A DNA stretch of 64,000 nt from an uncultured Acidobacteriia bacterium. GTDB taxonomy: Bacteria; Acidobacteriota; Terriglobia; Bryobacterales; Bryobacteraceae. The position numbers were made by a program, and so were the translations under genes. The stretch is taken from the NCBI GenBank assembly GCA_903851195.1, contig CAINNJ010000063.1, forward strand, positions 1-64,000, in the 5' to 3' direction. Shown one piece after another: positions 42,093-50,111 of the stretch. Positions within the stretch are counted from its first letter, which is position 1. Each line of letters begins with the position of its first letter. The notes beneath the pieces are model-generated. The model did not search any database, had not been told where the DNA came from, and was given only the letters and a program-made list of their open reading frames with translations.

Positions 42093-42524
42093 TTACGGGG
42101 TGACTGGCGGACGCCAGTCACCGCCCGCTGATCCGTCCGGACTCGCGACCACGACGACATAGCCGTCCGGGTCGCGGAGCCAGCACTCCCAGTGGTTCGG
42201 CCCGCCGTCCCCGTCGGGCGGATTGCGGTGTTTTGGCAGCACTATCTCCACGTTCATCTCCTGCGCTCGCTGTATCACCGTGTCAAAATCATCCACTTCG
42301 AACCAGAGCAGCAGGCCGTTGCCGTAGGGCTTGTCGCGCGGATCGCCGATGGGGCCGTGATGGTGGTCGACCTTGAAACTGTGCAACTGCAGGACGAGGC
42401 GTTCGTTCCAGAGCAGGCGTTCGTAGTCGGGGCCGCCGTGATCGCTTTTACAGCCCAGCAGGCGCTGGTACCACCGGCTGCTGGCTTCGACATCGGTGAC
42501 GGCAAGTAAAGGTTGAGGGCGCAT
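42093..42524 (-). CDS. VOC-family (glyoxalase-like) protein
   Basis: A 143-aa protein of the vicinal-oxygen-chelate fold with paired beta-alpha-beta-beta-beta halves: PLLAVTDVEASSRWYQRLLG at the start and HWECWLRDPDGYVVVVASP near the end, the latter with the family's Glu/His-type metal ligand region. ATG 42524 is used; upstream in-frame sequence (to 42662) looks non-coding. Substrate is unknown. It follows the MGAT4-like gene by 40 bases on the same strand. Confidence 0.85.
   Translation of the reverse strand: MRPQPLLAVTDVEASSRWYQRLLGCKSDHGGPDYERLLWNERLVLQLHSFKVDHHHGPIGDPRDKPYGNGLLLWFEVDDFDTVIQRAQEMNVEIVLPKHRNPPDGDGGPNHWECWLRDPDGYVVVVASPDGSAGGDWRPPVTP
42099..42122. terminator. Perfect 10-bp hairpin between convergent efp and VOC genes
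   Basis: GGTGACTGGC and GCCAGTCACC pair around a GGAC loop, starting 12 bases after the efp stop and overlapping the last codons of the VOC gene. There is no clear T-tract on either strand, so it is a candidate Rho-independent or transcript-protecting structure only. Confidence 0.4.
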
Positions 42525-42564
42525 GACGACTAACAGGGTAATGCATCGCGGCCCGGCGGAATAG

Positions 42565-43251
42565 CTATCGTCTTTGACCGGCCAGCGATGAGGACACGCC
42601 GATGTGTTCGAAGAGGCCTTTTTTGACGAGACTCGGGTGGCCGGTCCTCTTTTTGAAGTCAATGTGTTCGTCGATCAGCCAATCGACCGGCATTTCGTAG
42701 TACATCAGGCGTAAATACGCGGCCAATTGTTCCAGGCCCGCGCTTTGAAAGGCGATGGCGCAGGCGCCCAAAGGGGAAAGTTTGATGCTGAACCAGTTGG
42801 GAGGAGCGGCCTGGATTATCCGGCGAACGGCGCTCAGACAGCCGTGAGAAGCGACCATGTCGTCTTCCAGATGCACGTAATAAGGGGCGAGGCCGGAATA
42901 CTGCTGCATCAGGTACGCAGCGTCGAAAGCCTGTTTCGACCGCCATCTCACGCGGGCTTCGTCGTCTCCGAAATTGCGGACCAGGCCATCGAGCGGCGGC
43001 TGTCCGCCGCTGCAGCGGGCCAGGGTCAACTGTCCGGCGTCGATAAAAGGCGCGAATTCCCGCGCAACTTCGGTCATATTGGCGGAAGGCCGGGCGCTGA
43101 AGTCGCAAACGGCGATTTGTGTTCCGTCGAGAGGGTCGCTGTTCACGAGGCTCCGCACGGTTTTCAGCAGGTAGTTCTGCGGCCGTTCGACATGGGGAAT
43201 GGCGATGCACAGGGGCAGATCGCGAGGGTTCGGCGCGCCGCGGAAAAACAT
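42565..43251 (-). CDS. MGAT4 (GT54)-like N-acetylglucosaminyltransferase homologue
   Basis: A 228-aa protein that reads like the catalytic core of the eukaryotic GnT-IV (MGAT4) family: CIAIPHVERPQNYLLKTVRS at the start, RVRWRSKQAFDAAYLM in the middle, then YYVHLEDDMVAS (with the EDD metal/nucleotide motif), WFSIKLSPLGACAIAF and MPVDWLIDEHIDF. In eukaryotes the family adds beta-1,4 GlcNAc to N-glycan mannose. ATG 43251 has AGGAG 7 bases upstream; GTG 43269 is the alternative. There is no signal or membrane helix, so it would act in the cytoplasm. It is divergent from the GT25 genes. The bacterial acceptor is unknown; the GT54 call rests on motif recall, without a search. Confidence 0.75.
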   Translation of the reverse strand: MFFRGAPNPRDLPLCIAIPHVERPQNYLLKTVRSLVNSDPLDGTQIAVCDFSARPSANMTEVAREFAPFIDAGQLTLARCSGGQPPLDGLVRNFGDDEARVRWRSKQAFDAAYLMQQYSGLAPYYVHLEDDMVASHGCLSAVRRIIQAAPPNWFSIKLSPLGACAIAFQSAGLEQLAAYLRLMYYEMPVDWLIDEHIDFKKRTGHPSLVKKGLFEHIGVSSSLAGQRR

Positions 43252-43326
43252 GAATGGCTCCTGTTTCACTTTAATGGTTGCGGACAGCGCGTCCCGCTAT
43301 ACTGGGGCAAACTTCCCCGCCGGCCG

Positions 43327-44127
43327 ATGAAAGTATTCGTGATCAATTTAGCGGCCGCGACGGAGCGGCTGGCGCATATGCGGGCGGCTCTCGGCAGCAT
43401 TGGCGTGGCTTTCGAACGGTTCGAAGCACTCGACCCGGACCGGGCCGCGCGGCATCCCTGTTTCTCTCTGATTCGACCTTTGCAGGGGCGTGCGTGGGTT
43501 CCCGGCGAGATCGCCTGTCTGCTCTCGCATTACGAAGTGTGGCGTTCGATAGCCGCGGGCGCCGATGAGTTCGGCGTGGTGCTGGAGGACGACGTGCTCG
43601 TCGATGCCCGCCTGAAGAAGGTGGTCGACGGCGAGTCCGGAATTCCCGGCGACGCGGATGTGGTCAAGATCGAGACGGGCGAGTATCAGAAGGTGGCCTT
43701 GTCGCGGCGCTCTGTTGCCACGGCGGGAGGTCCCGCGTATCATCGGCTGCTTTCGGTGCATTACGGGGCCGGCGCTTATGTGTTGTCGCGCAGGGCCGCG
43801 CGGTTTCTGACCGATCGCGTTGCTTCCTTCGATATGCCCGTGGACGATCTGCTGTTTGCCGATGAGCATCCGGCGGCGAGAAAACTGCGCGTGTACCAGG
43901 CGGTGCCGGCGGTCGCGATCCAGAGCGTTAATCTGCGCCCCGAAGATCAGCTCGCGCATCTGCGGAGCGGACTGGACGAGGCGAGGCGTCTGGGCTGGAG
44001 CAGCGCGCGCTACGAGAGCCGGACCTTGCGGGCAATCCGGCGGAGATGGAAGAAGCGCCTACGCCAGGTGTACTTTCGCCTGTTCGCAATGCGGATGATT
44101 GTCCCGTTTGGCTGGCACAACTCATGA
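43327..44127 (+). CDS. GT25-family glycosyltransferase, copy 1
   Basis: A 266-aa glycosyltransferase of the LPS-biosynthesis GT25 family: N-terminus KVFVINLAAATERLAHMR, then FERFEALD, WVPGEIACLLSHYEVWR, the metal motif VVLEDDVLVD, and a late (F/L).MPVDDLLF segment. GT25 members typically transfer galactose or related sugars to LPS or glycans. No signal peptide; it likely acts at the inner face of the membrane. The stop overlaps the start of copy 2 (ATGA 44124-44127). Sequence upstream in the same frame is antisense to the MGAT4-like gene and is not part of it. Confidence 0.9.
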   Translation: MKVFVINLAAATERLAHMRAALGSIGVAFERFEALDPDRAARHPCFSLIRPLQGRAWVPGEIACLLSHYEVWRSIAAGADEFGVVLEDDVLVDARLKKVVDGESGIPGDADVVKIETGEYQKVALSRRSVATAGGPAYHRLLSVHYGAGAYVLSRRAARFLTDRVASFDMPVDDLLFADEHPAARKLRVYQAVPAVAIQSVNLRPEDQLAHLRSGLDEARRLGWSSARYESRTLRAIRRRWKKRLRQVYFRLFAMRMIVPFGWHNS

Positions 44128-44933
44128 AGGCTTACGTCATCAATTTACCGGAGGCCGAGTCGAGGCTGGCGCACATGCGGGAGGTGCTTGCCGGCATCGG
44201 TCTGCCGTTCGAGCGGTTCGAAGCTCTTAACCCCGCCCGCGCCGCCCTGCATCCGTGCTTCGCGCAGATTCCGCCCATGAAGGAACGCAACTGGGTTCCA
44301 GGGTAAATTGCCATCATTCTTTCTCATTTTGAGGTTTGGCGTCTGATTGCGAACGGCGAAGAGAAGTTCGGCATGGTGCTGGAAGACGATCTGGTGGTGG
44401 ACCCGGCGTTAGCGCGGGTGCTGAACGGCAGTTGTCCGATCCCCGAGGACGCGGATCTCGTCAAACTGGACAGCGGGCAGCACAGCTTGGTTGCGCTGTC
44501 CCGCCGCTCAATGGCCACTCCGGACGGGTTCGCGTGGCACCGTCTTCGTTCGCTCCACTATGGAGGGGCGGCCTATCTGATTTCCCGCCCGGCGGCCCGC
44601 AAACTGATGGAATCCATTGCGCTGTTCGACATGCCGGTAGACGACGCCCTGTTCACGCCCGGCCATCGGGTGGGACGGATGTTGCGCGTGTGGCAAGCCG
44701 TGCCGGCGCTGGCGATTCAGCACCTCAATCTCCCGCCGGAGCGCCAGGTGCCGGAACTGGGCGAGGGAATGAACGGATTGCGGGCGGAGGAACGGGCACG
44801 CAGCCTGCGAAAGAGGTCGGCCCGGGATGTGGTTCTTTATTCCTGGCGCTTGCTGCGGAATCATGTGCTGATCCGGTTTTTCTATTTATACGCGCCGCCT
44901 CGCGTGATTCCGTTCGGAGTTCCCCGCCGATGA
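44124..44933 (+). pseudogene. GT25-family glycosyltransferase, copy 2, interrupted by one stop codon
   Basis: It starts at ATG 44124 (MKAYVINLPEAESRLAHMRE) and reads as a full-length GT25 protein except for TAA at 44304-44306. The two intact paralogues have WVPGEIACLLSHYEVW and WVPGELACLLSHYEVW at this point; here it is WVPG-stop-IAIILSHFEVW, so one G-to-T change of a GAA Glu codon explains the break. After it the frame stays open to TGA 44931-44933 and keeps MVLEDDLVVD and MPVDDALF. The TAA is not a selenocysteine or pyrrolysine codon. The rest shows no other damage, so the mutation is recent or a sequencing error. Its stop overlaps copy 3. Confidence 0.85.
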
Positions 44934-45778
44934 AGGCTTTTGTCATTAATCTGTCCGGCGACGCGGTGAGGTTGCGGCACATGCGGGAGATGTTTGCCCG
45001 CATCGGCGCGACGTTCGAGCGTTTCGACGCGCTGGATCCCGAACGTGCGGCGAAGCATCCTGGTTATTCGCTGGTCCCGCTGCTGCGAGACCGCGAGTGG
45101 GTGCCGGGCGAACTGGCCTGTCTGCTTTCGCATTATGAGGTGTGGCGCGCGATCGCGGAGGGCGAAGAGGAGTTCGGCATGGTGCTGGAAGACGACGTGT
45201 TTGTCGATCCCGCACTGGCGCGAGTGCTGGACGGCAGTTGTCCGGTTCCCCCCGGTGCGGACGTGGTGAAACTGGAGACGGGTGAATACAACGTGGTCGC
45301 CTTGTCGCGCCGCGCCGTGGCCACGCCGTACGGATTCGGTTATCACCGCCTACACTCGGTCCACTACGGGGCCGGGGCTTATGCGATCTCACGCGGGGCG
45401 GCGCGGGTCCTGATCGGGTCGATCGGGCTCTTCAATATGCCGGTGGACGATCTTTTGTTCACGCCCAGCCATCCGGTTGGCCGCAAACTGCGTGTCTGGC
45501 AGGCGGTGCCCGGACTGGCGATCCAGAATATCAATCTTCGGCCGGAACTCCGGAGCGCGGACCTGGGCGACGGCATGGCGGCGATCCGGGCGGAAGTACG
45601 CGCCCATCGAGAGGCGCGGAAAACGGCGCTGGAGTTGTTCCGCGACAGGGTTTACCTGTTCCGCGACCGCTGCCGCGAGCGCGCGCTGCATTTCTACGCG
45701 CCGGCGAGAGTGGTGCCGTTCGGGGTCAGCGTCAATTCCATCAAAGCAGGCGGGACAGGTTCAGGACGGGATCGATGA
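44930..45778 (+). CDS. GT25-family glycosyltransferase, copy 3
   Basis: A 282-aa GT25 enzyme (KAFVINLSGDAVRLRHMREM, FERFDALDPERAAKHP, GMVLEDDVFVD, FNMPVDDLLFTPSHP). ATG 44930 overlaps the stop of copy 2. It is closest to copies 1 and 2 in this window, so the three arose by tandem duplication. The last ~15 residues (IKAGGTGSGRDR) run past the family's usual end near VVPFGV and overlap the convergent GT4-GT2 gene by 38 bases. Confidence 0.9.
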   Translation: MKAFVINLSGDAVRLRHMREMFARIGATFERFDALDPERAAKHPGYSLVPLLRDREWVPGELACLLSHYEVWRAIAEGEEEFGMVLEDDVFVDPALARVLDGSCPVPPGADVVKLETGEYNVVALSRRAVATPYGFGYHRLHSVHYGAGAYAISRGAARVLIGSIGLFNMPVDDLLFTPSHPVGRKLRVWQAVPGLAIQNINLRPELRSADLGDGMAAIRAEVRAHREARKTALELFRDRVYLFRDRCRERALHFYAPARVVPFGVSVNSIKAGGTGSGRDR

Positions 45779-47844
45779 GCCGGTCCTGGATCGCACGCCT
45801 GAAGTGGATCGGCAAAGCCGTTCGGTACGCTTCGCGGAGTTTGCGAACCGGCCACGAGCCGGAACTGTTGTAGACAGCCTGGAGAGAGCGCCCGAAAGAC
45901 GGCGCGTTCTCCCGCATGAGCTTTTCCCGCAGGGGGCCGGTGACGCGATGCTTGTCGAGCACGCGGAGGAAGGTGGCCATCATGTCGTCTTGGTGCCGGG
46001 TGGTGAGGCGCTCGCCTTCATGGTCGCGGCAGTTGTAGAGTCTTTGTTCCACGATCGAGACAGTCGCGCCGTTTTCCAGAAGGCTCCAGGGAAGATCCCA
46101 GTCGTCGATGCCAGGCGAATCGCCGAGCGACTCATCGAGGCCGCCGATGGCTTCCAGCGCGGTTCGCCGGTAGAGGAAGAAGTAGCTCAGGTAGTGCGCT
46201 TTCTCTGCGAAGGTGGGCCGGCGGTCGTACTCGGCGCGGGTCCAGTCGCCGGTGATGTGGCGAAGGCGTGTTTTGCCGTCCGCCTTCCAGGCCTGCAGGC
46301 CGGTGCTGACGATGTCGGTGTCGTGGCCGAGGCAGAGTTCGACGGCGCGCGGGTCGAGCCAGTCGTCGGAAAGAAGAAAACCGACTCGGGGCGCGGAGGT
46401 TGAACGGATGCCCAGATTGAGCGCGGCGGCGAAACGCATGCCGACGGGACGCTCCAGGATGCGGAGGGTCGGATAGCTCGCCTGCAGTTCCGCGAGGACC
46501 TGCCGGTTGGAGGCGGGGGTGGCCGGCGAGAGGACGACAAGGACATCGCATGCTACGGTCTGGTGCAGCGCGGAGAGAACGGCCTGCCGCAGCCACGCGT
46601 CGTTCTGGCGGAGCAATGGCAGGATCAGGCTGACTTGCGCGGCTGTTTGATTCGCGTTCAGGGTGGATTCCACGATTTGCAAGAGATTCTCCATAAAGCG
46701 GCCGGAACTGAAGCGTTCCGCGCTGCGACTCAAAGCCGAGGCGAGGTCGTGCCGCTCGGCGGGGTTTTGCGCGACATGCAGAATTCGCGATTGCAGATCT
46801 TCGGCGGATTGGTAGAGAAGTCTCGGTTCATTGTCGACGATTTCCACGGCGCCGCCGCTGTCATGCACGAACGGAATGCAACCGGCGCGGAGGATCTCCG
46901 CGATGGCGATGCCGAAGTGCTCATCGATCATGGCGTGGATGCCGTAACGCTGGCGCACGGCGAGAGCTTCGAGGTCCTGCCGCGAGAGATCGGGGTACAG
47001 CGTGATCCAGCCGGCATCGGTTGCGTGTTGCCGGAGTTGGCGAAAGTACTGTTGTTCCCCGGCCATGTCACCGACTTTGCCCACGATGTGGAGATGCAGG
47101 TCCGGTATTTCGGCGCGGAGAGGCTGGAGGGCGTGGATGATCCAGTCAAGCCGCTTGTCCGGGTGGATGCGGCCGATGCAAAGGAAGCCGTTCTCGCGTT
47201 CGTGCCAGGGGACGGCCGGGAAAACGCCGGTAGCGGGCGGGTAGAGAGTGGTGGTGTTGGTCCGGTACGCGGCCTGGAAATGGGATCCTGTCCAGTCGGA
47301 ATTGACCAGAGTCTGGTTGGCGCGCATGCGGCGCAGGGAGAAATCGCCCAGCCACATCCAGGGGCGAAGAGAGCCGCGGCAGAGGGCGATGAACTTTCGC
47401 CATGCGGGCAGATTTTCCGTCGCCTCAAGTGCCTGCGAGAATTCGCCGAGCCAGGGGTAGTGGATGTACTGGAGTCCGGGGGGGGCCGAAGTCGGTTTCC
47501 ATTTCGGTGGCGATGGTGAGGCGGAAGGGTTCGCGAACACGCCTGGTGAGCCGCATGAGAAGCACGGCGGGAAGGATGCTGGCGGGGTCGGGGTCCAGGG
47601 CTGCAAGGAGGCGGGCGTAGGCGCGCAGAGGCCACGCGGGGCGCAGCAACTGGATGTCGGTTTGGCGCAGCGAGGTCCCGTACTGGCGGTTGAAGCCCGC
47701 TGTGTCGACGGAAGAACTCCAGGTGAAGACCGTGACGTCACAGGCGGAACAGAGCGACTGCAGAGCCCAGGCGAAGACCGCTTCTTTGCCGCCGATCGGT
47801 TCGGTTTTCGCCTGCATGAAGAGGATGCGTGGTTTACCGCTCAT
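45741..47844 (-). pseudogene. GT4-GT2 bifunctional glycosyltransferase, frame broken at a C8/G8 tract
   Basis: The gene starts at ATG 47844 (SGKPRILFMQAKTEPIGGKEAV) and is readable to TEMETDFGPP; there the frame shifts at a run of eight G on the + strand (47478-47485, C8 in the coding sense) and continues with GLQYIHYPWLGEFS... to the end. Reading with C7 or C10 would give one ~700-aa protein. The N-terminal half is a GT4 (GT-B) enzyme (FLCIGRIHPDKRLDWIIHAL, EHFGIAIAEILRAGCIPFV); the C-terminal half is a GT2 (GT-A) domain (VSLILPLLRQNDAWLRQAVL, GFLLSDDWLDPRAV). The start overlaps the stop of the GT4 gene upstream. It may be a phase-variable gene in the off state, a pseudogene, or a sequencing error. 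Confidence 0.8.
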
Positions 47845-49073
47845 GCGTGCTGCAGAGCCGGGGCGCGTTTGCCGGCAAGGAGGTCTGCATAGAGCGTCAG
47901 GTGCGCCTGCGCGCAATCGTCCCAGCTGTAGCGCCGCTCCACGAGCGCCCGGGCGTTTTTCCGGAGACGCTGGCGGAGAGCGCGATTATCCAGTAGTTCC
48001 GTCACGGCTCGGGCGAAATCCCGCGGGGTGTCGGCAAGCAGGAGGTGCTCGCCGTGGCGGGCTTCAAGACCTTCGGCTCCGACCGTGGTGGAAACGACGG
48101 CGCGCCCGAAGGCCATCGCTTCGAGGATCTTCAGACGGGTTCCGCCACCGGCGCGCAAGGGGACGACGGCAACATCGCACCGGCGATAGCAGGGCTCCAG
48201 TTCGTCCGCTCGTCCAGCCAGGTTCACGCCGGGGCGGCCTACCAGGGAGGCCAGCGTTCGCAGCGGGTCGTCGCCCACCAGTTCAAGACTACAGTCGGGA
48301 TGAGTTTCCCGGACCAGAGGGAGGATCTCATCGACTATCCAGCGGGCGGCGTCCGCGTTGGGAGGGTGGACGAAGAGGCCGACGAATAAGAGCACCGGGG
48401 GCGCGGGATCCGGTTCTGGAAGAAAGACTTTCGTTGTGAAATCGACGCAATTCGGCAGCACCTGAACTCTGGCGCCCGGATGTGCGCAGTTCCCGATTGC
48501 CGCGCTGTCCCGGGACGAGACCGTGATGCAGGCATCGTACGTGCCCAGGAGTTTTCTTTCTGCCTTCGCGAGTTGCCGGGCATTCCACGCACGCCAGAGC
48601 CGCCAGAGGGGATTTGCTTCAATTCGCGCCATCCGGGCGTAGGCAACGGAAAGAACATCGTGAAGAATCATGGCGCGAACCGTCTCGCCCGATGCTTCGA
48701 GCAGTCTGGCGTATCCGGCAAGTTCGAAGTGCTCGATCTGGATGACGTCGAACGGCCGGGCGGCGTGCAGTTGCGCGAGACGCATTTCGAGTTCGCGGGA
48801 GCGCCGGAGGGCGAACAGAGGCACGCCTCCGGAGAGCACCTCGCGAGCCGCGGTCCAAATCGCGCCCGCGCCCGTATTGATGTGGCCGGTAACGACCGTG
48901 AATCCCTGCCGGCGAACGGCTTCGGCGCGGTCCTGATCCGCCTCGCCGCGTACATGAAAGCCGAAGGTGACCTCGTGTGTCCGCTGCATGCGCCGCGCAA
49001 TTTCCCAGGTGCGGATACGGGCTCCGCTGTCGGGCGGAAAAGGAATGAAAGAAGCTACAATGAGGATTCGCAC
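47841..49073 (-). CDS. GT4-family glycosyltransferase
   Basis: A 410-aa GT-B enzyme: N-terminal Rossmann part RILIVASFIPFPPDSGARIRTWEIARRM, C-terminal nucleotide-sugar part with VLLFVGLFVHPPNADAARWIVDEI, DVAVVPLRAGGGTRLKILEAMAFGRAVVST (the E-x7-E region). No membrane span, but these enzymes act at the inner membrane surface. The start is GTG 49073, with no clear Shine-Dalgarno. It precedes and overlaps the GT4-GT2 gene and is divergent from a GT2 gene 113 bases away, across an AT-rich gap (49101-49140) that likely holds the promoters. Confidence 0.9.
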   Translation of the reverse strand: MRILIVASFIPFPPDSGARIRTWEIARRMQRTHEVTFGFHVRGEADQDRAEAVRRQGFTVVTGHINTGAGAIWTAAREVLSGGVPLFALRRSRELEMRLAQLHAARPFDVIQIEHFELAGYARLLEASGETVRAMILHDVLSVAYARMARIEANPLWRLWRAWNARQLAKAERKLLGTYDACITVSSRDSAAIGNCAHPGARVQVLPNCVDFTTKVFLPEPDPAPPVLLFVGLFVHPPNADAARWIVDEILPLVRETHPDCSLELVGDDPLRTLASLVGRPGVNLAGRADELEPCYRRCDVAVVPLRAGGGTRLKILEAMAFGRAVVSTTVGAEGLEARHGEHLLLADTPRDFARAVTELLDNRALRQRLRKNARALVERRYSWDDCAQAHLTLYADLLAGKRAPALQHA

Positions 49074-49186
49074 AGAGGTCCGGCAGCGCGCCGGTCAACG
49101 ATTGATAATCCCGCTAGTTTATCAGAAAAAACTATTAAATCGTAGTTCCGGCAGTCTTTCGCGCTTGTCCTGCAGGGCGGCCAGCA

Positions 49187-50092
49187 TTGGATAAAGCCGA
49201 ATATTCGGCTTCCGTGGTTATACCTTCGTCCGGCCGGCCCGCGGTTCTGGAGGCGACGCTGGAAGCTTTATGCAATCTGGACGCGCCCCGCGGATCGTTC
49301 GAAGTCATTGTGGTGGATGACGGCGCGGTCCCGCCGCTTCAGGACCGGTTGCGGCCTTATCGGGAACGGCTTGTGCTTCGGTCTCTGCGGCTGGAGGGAA
49401 GGGGCCCGGGCGCGGCGCGCAATGCAGCCGCGGGCATGGCCTTTTCGCAGCTTCTGATTTTCCTGGACGACGACTGCGTGCCCGTTCCGCACTGGCTCCG
49501 GGCTTATCTGGACGCCGGCGCGGAGTTCCCCGATTGCGCGCTGGCGGGCCCGATTCTGAACGCATTGCCGGGGAATCTCTGTTCGGAGGCCTTCCATCTG
49601 ATTTTCGGCTATCTGTATTCGCGCCACGTGGCGGGCAAGCCGGAAGGGGCAGGCACCCATGCGCCCTTCATCATCTCCGCGAATTTCGCGGTTCCCGCCG
49701 AATTGTTCCGTTCTCTGGGAGGATTCGACGAGCAATTCCGGGTGGCGGCGGAAGATCGCATGTTTTCAGAAAACTGGTTACGGAGCGGGCGGAAATTTCG
49801 CGCCGTGGGGGATGCGCGCGTTTATCACAACCGGCCACTTACGGCGAGGGCTTTCGTGAAGCAGCAGTTCGTGTACGGACGCGGCAGCATGGTCTTCCGC
49901 CGGGCGGTCCGGCAGCGAGGATGGCCGGACCCGACGGCGGAATCCGCCTCGTTTTACCGCGATTTGCTGCTGGTCGCGCTCCGGGATCCGGACCCGCTCC
50001 GGAGGCCGGTGATATTTCTGCTTTTAGCTCTTTCTCAGATCGCCACCGCCGCCGGTTACTTCACTGAATACGCGAGCGGGGAACGGGCATGA
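49187..50092 (+). CDS. GT2-family glycosyltransferase
   Basis: A 301-aa GT-A enzyme: ASVVIPSSGRPAVLEATLEAL, EVIVVDDGA, GPGAARNAA, LIFLDDDCVPVPHWL (DxD motif), then GGFDEQFRVAAEDRMFSENWLRSG as the acceptor-side ED motif. TTG 49187 is used as start because no ATG or GTG lies close to the first strand; GGGCGG lies about 10 bases upstream. The 3' part ends in a hydrophobic stretch (PVIFLLLALSQIATAAGYFTEY) that may dock on the membrane. The ABC exporter starts 19 bases downstream, so the pair is probably an operon. Confidence 0.88.
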   Translation: MDKAEYSASVVIPSSGRPAVLEATLEALCNLDAPRGSFEVIVVDDGAVPPLQDRLRPYRERLVLRSLRLEGRGPGAARNAAAGMAFSQLLIFLDDDCVPVPHWLRAYLDAGAEFPDCALAGPILNALPGNLCSEAFHLIFGYLYSRHVAGKPEGAGTHAPFIISANFAVPAELFRSLGGFDEQFRVAAEDRMFSENWLRSGRKFRAVGDARVYHNRPLTARAFVKQQFVYGRGSMVFRRAVRQRGWPDPTAESASFYRDLLLVALRDPDPLRRPVIFLLLALSQIATAAGYFTEYASGERA

Positions 50093-50111
50093 TGAGGAGC
50101 GCCGAGGTCCG

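Noticed and set aside
44304-44306. Recoding of the GT25 stop codon as an unusual amino acid
   Set aside because: TAA is not used for selenocysteine or pyrrolysine, and no recoding element is visible next to it.
45477-47519. Plus-strand open frames opposite the GT4-GT2 gene (308 and 318 codons)
   Set aside because: They are antisense to readable GT4 and GT2 motifs and have no ribosome site or recognised domain.
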